Assembly (NCBI GenBank): GCA_947396885.1
Contig: OX377205.1
Location: 70,900,969-70,964,968 of the forward strand
From: Heligmosomoides polygyrus polygyrus
Lineage: Eukaryota; Nematoda; Chromadorea; Rhabditida; Heligmosomidae
Direction of reading: 5' to 3'
DNA length: 64,000 nt
The stretch's first letter is position 1. The number at the start of each line of letters is the position of its first letter. Shown piece by piece: positions 15,401 to 27,400 of this stretch. The translations under genes were made by a program, and so were the position numbers. A model generated the notes under the pieces. It saw nothing but the letters and a program-made list of their open reading frames with translations. It was not told the DNA's origin and did no database searches.

Positions 15401-18400
15401 AGTTTAAGCTGCAAGAAGGTCGATTCGATTCGATTCCGAGGAGTTTGCTTTGATTTCAAAAGTTTCAAACTATCATAGAGAAGTGTCCTTTTTTACGTGA
15501 AAAGTGCCCAATTTCGTGAAAAGAAACTTGATTTGAAAAGCGACCGATTTGACACTAAAATTGTATATATCAGTTGCCCGAGTTTTATATGCGCAGTTAG
15601 CTCTCGGTATAGGAACGACTTTTGATGCAGGACGGAGGCTTGGCGCTTTCAAAAAACAATTCTTCGTAAGTAATGTTTTTGGAGGTGGGGAAAGGGAATT
15701 TTGAAAATTTTCTGGTACTGGCGCGGGTCTCTCGAACTTGCTGCATTCAATAGAATATATTAGAGTAATATGAAAGAGCAGGAAACTAAACTTTGTGGTT
15801 CGTTTCGCCACCTTCCTTCAGACGAACCTTTTTAATTATAGCAATAGAAGTTTAATCGAATTTTGTTTTGTAACGGTTTCCTTACTAGCTGTGCAGAGTT
15901 GTCTGATGAAATTTTTTAAAAAGAGTGGAAGCAGTACTACTCTATAAATGACAAAATTATTAAGGAAATGGACAACGACGAAGAGACGCTTCTGATGCAG
16001 GTCGACGAGCTGCATGACTACCTAGTAAATGAGCTCGACAAGGTCAAGGATAAGGAACCAGAGGAGGTACTCCATTTGTCACCGCTCATTAGCTATAGCT
16101 GGCTATTGCCGCTGATTTTTCATCCGTTTACTTCATGGCTGCAATGCAGAACTGCTTACCATTATGTAGAAGAATAGGGCCAAAGTAAGGCTGCTAAGAG
16201 GGAAGTTCTGACGCTGGGACTTCGCCCCAATTAATGCGCCCTAACGCCCGGCGTTTCTGATTGGTCACTTATTCCCCTACCGTTTCTGCTGTGACCTGGG
16301 TGGCCATGTGGTTAATATTACAGCAAAAACCGGAATCTAAAGTAAATGTTACTGCCCGTTTTCAAAGAGCGCTGTCATTAGAGAGGAGAGGTCAGTTTCA
16401 GATCGCCAGTTCGCTGCGATTTCTGCGCGGCGACCGCGACCGTCTATCGTCGCGTGCGAGGAAACTCGCGGCGATAAATCCGCGCATGGCGAACGCGAAC
16501 CTGTGCGGAGACGTGACGGAACGCTGGCAGCAGCTCGAGTCGCAGCTCCATGCACCGCACGCCGACGCGGCGACGCCTGCGGCGCTCGGCGGCGCTGAGC
16601 TGAACGTGGACCTGCCGTTCCATGAAAAGGTGAGTCTGACCGAGCGTGCCGCGTCCAGGTACCTAATGTTCGGATACGGTAGCTTCCGCAGAATAGCGGA
16701 TCCCACTTTATCATTAAAGGCTTCTTTATTAAACTACAAGTGCTCCGACACGCCTAACGGCGTGTCTCGCACTTGCGCGCTTCGCGCGACTTTGCACCAT
16801 CACTGACCTAAAGAACGTAGCTTTTGTCAAACTTAAAATTCGCTAACATCTAGGACCTGCTGCGTACTTCATCGGCATCAAGCCGTTCACCACTTCGGTA
16901 CCTTTCATCATAGACATTTTCCACACCGTCCGGTAACATCATTGGTTTGTGCTGCGCAGTACTTCGGCCCCTCCACTGTTGACACGTCTTCCGAATCCGA
17001 GCGCCAGCTTCCCCCTCACTCGTTTCTTCTTTCTAGATCTAATTGCTGGTCCGCCTTTACTGGTCTTCCCACACCCCCCCACCCCCACCTTCCTGGTCCT
17101 ATCCCTGGCCCACTTCCTTGTTTTTATTATTGACCCCCTACTGGTCTCTTCTTGCTGGCTTCCCCGCCCTGGTCCCTCCTTCAGGTTGTTCTTTTCCTTC
17201 CTGGACGCTCACCTGCCCCATTAAGGGCCCTTACTTCCCTTCTCCACCACACCTTAGTGGTCCTCTCATGCTCAAGGCAGACGTCAGTGACACGTATTCA
17301 GAAACGCGTGCAGTTGCCGCTGAGTCAAGCAGGAGGAGGCTACACGTCCTCTGCTGTAACAACATCCCATGTTAACGGCAAACATTGCCCGTGAGAGGTA
17401 CGCAAAGGCGCGGGTAAAATTTTCCGTTCAACTTGGGATAATTCTGAACTCTGAATGTCGTTCACTCGTCACACGACGTCGGTGAACCGCTTCTCGCTCT
17501 AGACGATTGTTGCGCGACGTATGAAACCCGTATTCTGAATCCATATGCTCAGAAACGCGCGAAGATGTCGCTGTCTCAATAGAGAGGAGGCTGTGCTTCC
17601 TCGGCTGGAGGAGCATCCCATGTTGAATTCTGGATTCGGCCGCTCGTCGTAGACGACGGTGCCTTTGACTCCAGATGCTTGTTGCGCGACAAAGGGGACC
17701 CGTCTTATGGATTCAGACGCTCAGAAGCGCACGCAGATGTCGCTGCGTCAAGCAGGAGGAGGTTGTGCTTACTCTGCTGCAGCAGTAAAGTTCTCCGTTC
17801 AACATGGGATAATGCTGAGTTCTGAATGCGGCCGGTCGTCGTACGACGACGATGTGGCCTTTGCTTCCTTTATGTTCGCTTTTTCTGACTCCAGACGGTT
17901 GTGGTGCGACGAAGGGAACCCGCCTTCTGGATTCAGGATTCGTTCAGAAACGCGCGCAGACGCCGTTGTGTCAAGCAGGAGGAGGCTGCGCTTCCTCCGC
18001 TGCAGCAGCATTTCATGCTCAATTCTGAATGCGATCCCTCGAAGTAGGACGACGGTGTCTCCTCTCCTGTCTCCAGAAGGTAGTGGTGTGACGAAGGGAA
18101 CCCGCCTTCTGGATTCAGGCACTCAGAAACGCGCGCAGATGCCGTTGTGTCAAGCAGGAGGAGGCTACGCGTCCTCTGCTGTAACAACATCCCATGTTGA
18201 ACGGCAGACGTCGCCCGCGCGAGGTACGCAGAGGCGTCGCAAGGGGTTCCATGAGATTGCGCGTGGTTCCACGAGGCGTATCTCAGCCAGGTTTCCAACC
18301 TGAGTGAGATACGCCTCACCATCTACAGAGCAGGGAGTTAACTCAATTATATAGTGGTAGATTACTATGACTTCGGAATTGATTGCGTCATTTTCGTGGT

Positions 18401-21400
18401 CTTTCAAAAATCGATATCAATCGATTCCAGATTGATTTGCTGAAGAGCAGCTTCGACAAGGCAAAAGAGAGCCTGAATTTCGATACGGCACCGGTCAGCA
18501 ACGTGCTTCAGTGGGAGAAGAGGCTGCAGGTTGGTTAGACGCCACAGAAGGGAATAAGTTATCTATTCCTGATGACCCACTGCTTCGCTGTCCAGGCTGT
18601 CGACGACTTTCTCACGGAATCTCGCACCGCCCTCGATGATGTCATTGACAAGGGGAGGAGTCTGGCAAACAGCGGTCGCATGGAACTCGACACCCATCGT
18701 GCGATCGAAAAGCTCGACGACATCGTCGACATCGCCGATCAGGTTCGGACAGCTCTTCTGATGTGCTGTTTCTTTTAAAATTTCTTTTCACAAAATGGAA
18801 GAAGTTGTGTGGCTCCATAGTTCTTCATTCGAAAAGGGTTCTGTATAATTTTTCAAACTACGATCTTTATTTCTTAAATATTACGAGGAGGACAAGAACG
18901 TCGCTGTCATGAAGTAGTTCCTTTGAGACACTGACCATCAAGACAGACCTTACCAGCTACGAGACTACGTTTGGCGAAGCTTAGAGCAGCGCTATGTAGT
19001 AACTAAGGGATTCTGTTGACTATGTAATCTGTGCAGACGCCGTTTCTATGAGGCCGTTGTCTCCTAATAACCGTTCGGTTTCATCTTCGCAGTCACGCCA
19101 CTCACACCTACTGTTCCTTCGGCCGCAAGCATTGCGATCGCTCCAGAAGCCATTCACGAGCCTTAGGAACGTCGTTCTCGCATGTTTTATATCCAGAGCA
19201 TCCCAACCTATTTTTTAGAGACAAAAAAAATTTAGGCGTTAATCAGTCCCTTTGTGGCATGCGTCACACATCCTACTTCTATGGGGTAGTTATGGGGTAC
19301 ACATAGTTATGGGGCGTCTTTGGCCCAAACAATGACTTCTGTTTACCAGTCGAGGGACAAATTCACTGTTATATCTCTCCCAAATAAGTCTGACGGAAGT
19401 CTTGATTGGCGTATGCGTCTGTGCTGAACTCTAGTTTTCCTTCCATTTGAGGCTCACTTTCAAAAATTTTCGGATGCCGCAAGAATGTAAATCACCAAGA
19501 GCTATGTCAGTGGTCTCAATGAAAAGGGCCTCCTCTTCGATTGGAAGTGAATCTAACCTGACGCTGCTGGTGCCTGGTGTCTGACTCATCTACCTGCTTA
19601 GTCAGCCACAGTCATTTCCACCCTCTACTGCGGTCCCCCGATATTTGGTCATCGAATGGCCACCGTAAGTCATTCTTGGATAGATGTCATCCAAGATACC
19701 TCCACATTATCTCATAGAAGTAGAATGCACAACGCGTCCAAAAGGGGTCCGATAAATACCCCATCCTTCATCCTTATCCCTCATGTTTTCTTATAATTTC
19801 GTTAGAATTCGGCCAGGATGTTGCAATAGACGAGTAGTTTCTTCAGCGTAGCCAGGATTGGTTCAATTGTGGCTTAGGGTTTGGCGTTGTCGCCTTCTTC
19901 AGAGCCCGAAAAAAGTCGAACTCTATTGTACTCGTCTATACCAACGTCAAAGATGCCGAGGTTCTTCGAGAGTGGGACATTGTAATCAACCAGGGTGGCT
20001 CCACTGAATTTTAACTTCTCAGAGAAACCTGCTACTGAGTTAACGGTCCTGAAAAATCACTTTATTGGTTCTTATTTAGAGCTGAACATGTGGTTTACAG
20101 TGCTCGCTGCTACTGCGCTTACGGTGTGCGCTTCTCATGTGTTCAACAAGTTTTTCAAACGAGCTTTCGAAAGGTTTTCAATCGTTTTTGTAACGCTCGT
20201 GTGATAATCTTATTCATATGCGGATTATGGAAATGGTAGTTCTACTGGTAAGATGATTGGCTGCATTTGCGGCGTTTTATTCCAGTAATATGTTCGAAAA
20301 GCATTAATATATAACAACAATATTTAAACTTTGAATACTATTTATTGGGATAATTCAAGATTTGCTATGCGACAGCTTAATGTCTCAGTTCGGGCAAAAA
20401 TTGGTATTTGAGGCATAGCGTAAGTAGCTGAAGAAGACGAGGGTTGCTTCGGCGAAATCGTATAACAGAAGAAAAGGTCCGCAGTACTCCATTTGGAGAC
20501 TGTTGGTTGGGCTTCGATTCATTGAGTAGTTCTATTCCTCCGTTGTTACCAACCGCCTAGTATATCTTTGACACACGGTAGAATTGGAACTCCAAGAAGC
20601 CACCTGAAAATTCGGTTGCATTCCTGGCCAGTCAATCGCCGTTCTAACGACGCAAATGGGAACATGCTAGTCTGAGTCCATGTTTCTCGTCGCATTAGCA
20701 TACTGCTCTAAGTCCTTGAATATTGATTTAATTTTTATTTCTAAACCTCTCCACTGCGCTTGTTCTACTACTTCTTGAGAAAAAGATTTCGTTGTCATAT
20801 TCATCAAGAGTTGATTGAGGAGTACAGCAGAGGAAGCGCTCCCTCGGGAATTTGATGCAGAGTAGTCCACGCATCTTCTGCCCTAGTCAGCTGGAGAATG
20901 TACTGTCTGCGAAATTCACTCAACGATTTCAGCTCGAGATGGAGTTGGAGGCCCAGAAGACGGTGCTGGATCCTCTGCTAGCTCAGGCAGAGGCAGTCGA
21001 CAAAGACCGCGAAGCGGCCGAGGCTGTCGTAGACGCGTTGGCCGCTCGAAATCTGGCCGACCCAGCCATCGCCAAGGTATCCGGTTGATGACACACTTCT
21101 TGCCTGGACCTTCCTTCCATCGATTTTGTCGCTCTTCCAGGCCACGCGTCAGGATCTCGCCGACCGTGACGCGCAGTTCTCGACGCTGTCGCAGCGGGCG
21201 GCGGCGATTCACGCGGCGCTGCCCGGGAAGTCGAGCGCGAGTCGCGACACGACGCTCGCGTCGCTCAGCGACAAACTGTCGCGTCTGGAGGCGCAGCTAA
21301 TGGAGTCGCACGCGACGCCGTCGCGATCGCTCGCGAATGCGACGCCGATTCGAACGTCACCCGACCGAACGAGCATGAGCAGCATGGGACCTCTAGGTGG

Positions 21401-24400
21401 GCGCGGATTTCATAGTCCATTCTTTTTCAGGCCTTACTCTTACAGCGGTTCGTTTAGCTATGGAGGTTGGCAACGTGACGGATGCATACACGACTGAGGA
21501 AGAGATGAAGGAGGATCAATCGGAGGGAGATGCGATTGTTCCCACCGCCGCCGCTGCTCCTTCAGACCAAGAGGCTTCTAAAGAAGGGCCAGAAAAGGCT
21601 GACAAGAGCAAGAAGGAGCAGTCACCTAAGGAAAAATTATCAGAAGAAACACCGGTGGGGAAAGAAGACGAAGAAGGTCCTTCTGCAAAGATCCGCAAAA
21701 TCATCAAGCCAGAGGAAAGCACGGAGAAGCCAGCTGCAGACTCCCCCGAGAGAGCAGTTGAGGAGCAGACGGTGTCGGTTGACTTCACCCAGCCGACAAC
21801 GTTCGCTATGGACATCGTCGACAGCAACGGCGACGAAGAGGCCGCTCGTACAGTGACGCCGCCACCTTACGAGATGGAGCAGGTGATTTTTGTATAGCGG
21901 AAATTTTCCCCAGGGGATGGCTTGTTGTTGACGTGTAATGCAGAAGGGGAATTCTACGGGGGACACTGGATATCTTCAACAGAAGATGGCGTGGCTTGGG
22001 CTATATGTGATGACCTAGTTGACAATTTGTGAAGTCAATTTTGAAGCACCAGGACATTGTGTCCGAGAGATGCGATAGATGCCTTCCTCTGCATGACGTC
22101 TGCTATGACTTTCTGATAAAAGATAAAGGATAAAAAACGGCGTTACTGAATCCCTTCTAGGATGCGCCACGCAATATACTGCTGCGGGATGTCATGGGGC
22201 GATTTGAAAGTGCGTATTTGGTTTATACAATGACTTGCGGTGATCAACCGATGAACAAGTCAGCGTTTCACCTTCTCAGACATCTCTCGTACCAGTTCGC
22301 CTTTTCGTGTGAAAGGCTGTATGCGTTTCTACACACGCTGGGGTTTAACTCTTCGACTTTTGTGAACAAACGAGCAGTCAAAATCAATTTTAAAATTCCT
22401 ATCAAGTGAGCGGACGGATAACTCAATTTTTTGTCGAAGTTCCAAAAAGTATCGAAGAGGATCGTGAAAAATCGACTTTCCTGATGCGGTTATGGTAACG
22501 TTTGGTTGGCAGTCGAATTTCTGCGTGGCAGAAGAATTCGAACATTATTCGAGTGCTGTTCGAGCGGTGTTTTGACGCGATGTTCGAACAAGGCTTCGAT
22601 GCGATGCTCGTACTCGAACAACCTTCAAAGAGCAACGATTTGCGATTTTGAAATAATCGACCAGAAGATCGACCAGATTGTCCGAGCAGTTGTTCGATCA
22701 CATTTTTCGAGTCCAGCAGTAATGTACATACACCCAATCGTTCAAGGCCCTGGTCTCGTTCAAACTTACCAAGCCTTAGATCCCTCCTGGATCTGAGAAT
22801 TGTTACCAGATAATGAGGATTAAAAACTGGTTTATACATAGCCAAAAAACACGAGTTTTTGTTTGGGTTTTTGTCTCTTCAACCAAATACGTATTTAAGT
22901 CACCCCCACGACATCGTGTGGAAGTAGAATGCGAGGCGTATCCCACAAAGCGATTGGTTAACGTATGTAGACCTTTGTATCTCTTGCGTTCCGCAAATCG
23001 AACCTTCTTATGTTGCGTCAGAAGCTGCCATCAACCTCGCGGGAGTCTCAAATGGATTTGCAGGTGTACACGAACCTGGACCAGATTGAAGAGGCACTGG
23101 CAAACGATGAACGATACCCGATGGAGGGCGTGGAGGACTTCGAGGAGCGATACGCGGTAAGCTGAGTTCTGATTCGGAAGCCGGGGTTTTGACTGAATTT
23201 TCATCGTCTTGAATCGTAGCTGCGCTTATACTAACAGGTATAGCAGTGTGGAATATGGCGATGACCTCTAACTCTAACGTTGACGTAAAAGTTAAAGAGA
23301 TATCCCTTATATCAGGATTTCAAACATCATCTCCAGCCATGATTCGTCTATCCAGTTCGATACCTCATTCGAGCTTGTTTTTGTTTATTTATTTGTCTGT
23401 TTATTATGCATTACAAAAGCGCCGTTTCCTAGACAGCAACAATAAGAACTGTTGTATCGTAGAGGTGGCAAAAAGGAGCCCGAAATCTGAACTCAAATTC
23501 TGCTTGTTTTTGCTTTTGACGCTGATGTTTTTGAAGCTTCCTCATGTAAATTAGGCGACACTGTGCGCTATAAGGCTATGAAATTCATGATAAAATTTAA
23601 AGTAGAGTAGAGGGAGCAAAGCAAAAGATGATTTTCAGTTTGAAAACAGCTCGTTTTTTATTCAGATATTCTGAAGTGCAGCGCACCTCTTCACTTTGGG
23701 TTAGAATTTTTCCACGTTTTTTCCATCCACGTCTTACTCTCGATGAATCTGACATCTTTGGCCCCGTTACTAGTTAAAACGTTGTCACCGGTTAGCGACA
23801 GTTGACTTAACTCCTTACTGGGGCTTCCGTTTCGTCATCGCCGCCTTCTTAGGGGGTAAAAAGAGGGAAGGTTGTCCAGCCGGAATCTCCCCGTGTCGCG
23901 CTTCTGACCACCCAAGAGGCTGCGACTTCTGTCGATTGGATTCCGATCAAGCAGTCCCTCCATTCCTCAGCCATGCGGGCATAGAAAAACTCCCGATCGA
24001 GGTGATGGTGACATTTTATCGACGTCGCTGTCACAGCATATCGCAGCGACAACTCGCCGCTCACAACATCTCAGCTCGTCTCCTTCGATAGGCTCGTTCT
24101 GCTTGAGGGTTGTGGCCAAAATCATTTTTGAACGTTGTGCTCGGTTGAAGTGGTAATTCAGCTGAGCTCTCTCAGACTAACGTTTCTGTAAGTCAAGGCT
24201 CAGCTGCACAGCAGCTTTAACCGAATACAATGTCATAATGCCAAGAATCGCGGGGAGTCGCTGGGCCGTGGTTTTGGCCGTTCATTTCTAGCGTTCCAGA
24301 GTTCTTCGCCTACTTTATGTCACACTGGTTCTAGGATTTGAAAGATAAGTGACCTATCGTTACATCAAAGCTCTCCCGTTATGTCTCGCCATTGTTTGCG

Positions 24401-27400
24401 ATTGCCGTACTCACAGGATTCCTGAGAACGCGAAGCAGGCAAATTTCATGAATGCTTCTCATTTGAATTCACTAAGGAGTTGTTTTCCGATGTCAACTAT
24501 TTCCTGTCGGAGTAAAGTTGGGCAAGTTTCGACTCCCTTGGTTGAGATTGAAGGAACGGTGGTTGACGAAGAGTCGTTTGTCATCGTTTGTCGGCTCTGG
24601 TGCTGATAAGCTTTTCACCGCTTCGTCCTCATTGTGTTTGCCTTTAGGAAAGAATATTATAGATAATGGCTGGTGGCGGCCATCATACTTTTTTTCGATC
24701 GCATCCTAGTCATCAACGACACGTGATTCTAGGCTAACAACATGAACAATAGGCGCGTGTAGCGCAGTCGGAGGAAGCGCGACTGTCGCCTGCACCCGAT
24801 ACCAGGTTCCTGGTTCGGAATTCCCGCTCAGACAAACCAAGCCTTCTATCCCTCCGGGGTCAGTCAATTGGTACCATACTTGTCAGGGAAGGATAAAGCG
24901 CTGACTTGTTCATCGGCTGGCCACCGCAAGTCATTGTATGGCCAAATACGCATTCATGTCGCTTCCACGACATTCCGTAGAAGTAGAATGCGCTGGCGCA
25001 TCCCAGAAGGGATTGAGTAACGCCGTCCTTTATCCTTATTTATTTATTTAGCCACCTTCGGTCCTTTCTTCAGAAAACGCAGGCATCAACATTTCTGAAA
25101 AAATGAGTAAAATTAACATCGAAAATTGTGAACTGTTTCCGGCACACTTTACCGATATGACTAATTTAAGCTAGTCTTAAGAGGAGGGTCCTCTCTACGC
25201 TCTCTTGTAATTGGCAGTTTCGTATTTTCCACGGAAATCAGAAACGATTTTATGACATTGTTCATGATCCGCTCTTCACAGAAAGTGACTACCATTTTAT
25301 TTATTTGTTTATTTATAACTGCGCCTTAGTGCTCTCATAAAACGGGGAAATGACAAATGAAGCAATCCTGCACAACACTGGCAATCTAGCGAGGAAGACA
25401 ACAATATGAAACAAGCGTAGTATCACTACATATGTCCTTCAACTTCGTTATTTTTAAGTGTTCTGTACCATTCATAAGCTCAAACACAGGGAGCCCGACC
25501 CAAAGAATGGCAATAGCATGAAAATGATAGTAATAAGTAATTAATAATTTAATTTAATATAGTTCACGCAATTAGCTAGATAGACTAAACTTTTGGAAAA
25601 AATCTTCCTTTTATTCCCACTAGGAAGAAGAAGCCAGAGCTTGCCATCGGCGCCTTATTTGTTGATGAGCCAGATCACGGAGTTCACCCTAAGTGAATTC
25701 ATTTCTACTTCTTGTGGTCAAAGACAACGTTAAAAATATATAAAGTGTAAACAAAGTATTATTGAGGTTCGTTTCGCCACCTTAGACAAACCCTGTTTTA
25801 TAACACCTCCCCGGTGGCTCATCAGTGAAGCGGAGAGCTGTTGTAAAACTCAAAATGGATTGCGAGCCTGCGAGCCACGTAGGTGTCTCAGTAGAATACG
25901 TTTTAACCCTCAGATCCTTAAGCTGAAATGAAGAAGAAGAACATGGTTTAGGCTTTGCTTCTACTTTTTCTTCTGTATGATCGCCTATTCTGAGCTCATC
26001 ATCGCGTGTGTTACAGGTTTGGAGTCCAGCCACAAAAAGTCTTCAGCGTAGTGTCGAAAAGCTGCAACAGACTTCTACCAAGATGTTGACGTACAGATGT
26101 TTCCCCATTCCTGAGTATCCGCAAACCACACCAAACTACAAAAGAAGGTTAAACTGTTCAAGCTTGGCACACTATTGTACGGGCGAATTAGTTGTTGCCT
26201 TCAAAACTCTCGGAGGGAAACAAAACTGTCAAATTTTTATTCCATTTAAAAATCTATCGCGTTCTACGGATCAAATGTAGACCATTTTTGCCGGACTTCT
26301 TTGTCGCTGGATCCGCTCTTCTGTGCAGAACAAAAACTCGTAATTATTCATCTTTTCAGCCTACTATAACATTTTCCCCAAAAAAGACAGCTGGTAGCAC
26401 CATTATGCACCTCATTACCTCTGGCAAACAACTTTGTGATAACGTGGAAAATTGTCTTTCTGGATTGAGTATTTTCTCTGTCATTCTTTTTAGCTATTTC
26501 AACGGAGTCTTTTTACAGCACTTCAATCGCTTGTTCGGTCCTTTTGCACACTATCTCTCTTCTATACTATATATATTTTGATATCTCTATGTATTCGGTG
26601 ACTAACACCGTTTCCGACTGCACAATGGACGATCCAGAACAGCAGATAATATATATTGCGGCTATTCACCTCGGGTTGATAAATTAAAATATGCATCCTT
26701 ATCACATGTATAAAAGGAATAAAGAATTTAAAGGTTTCGCTGCTGTTTGAAGACAACGCCTTCCTGATCTTCTGCACCCACATTTCGATTTAATTCCGAC
26801 ATCGCGCTTCCGTGATTCATGTCATAAAGCTCTACTACACGAAAACCGCGCTTTTCCTCTGTCATTGAAAATCGATTAACTTTTCTGCTTTGCAGTCAGT
26901 AGTATATTTCACATGCGTTTACAACTGCATGTTTTTTCTACATAGGGGTCTCAAAACCACCTATGAAGCCGTCGAGTTCAAAACTTGAATCGTGACGGAG
27001 CCCTAAAATGGCGGGGAACTTCCGGACCGACCTAACATTTTACACTATCACTCAGCCCTAGGGGCGTATAATGGGGTTGCCGAATCTTCAACGTAGTCAT
27101 GGTTGAAGTTTCCGAGATTTGTCGGGCCTTTTATTCTCCCTTGTTCGATAAGTATAATAGGTCTTCTTCTTAGGGACTTCTTTAGAAAGGCCGAAACACT
27201 GAATCCTCTATTAACTGCCCACTCTAACTCATTTTGAAGACCAGGTACGCGTTCAGATTGCCTCAATGGTGCTTCTTGGGGGGATGTGTGGTGCATCCCA
27301 ACAAGAGGCTTATTAACGTCGACCTCCTACGTATCTTTTCGCTCTGGTTTTAAGCTTCTATTTTGGAATGTCACTGTTTGTTACGCACTCAATCTCGCCT

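Noticed and set aside
16942..17375. Overlapping plus-strand frames rich in proline and phenylalanine
   Set aside because: Caused by C- and T-rich low-complexity sequence; several frames are open at once, with no domain.
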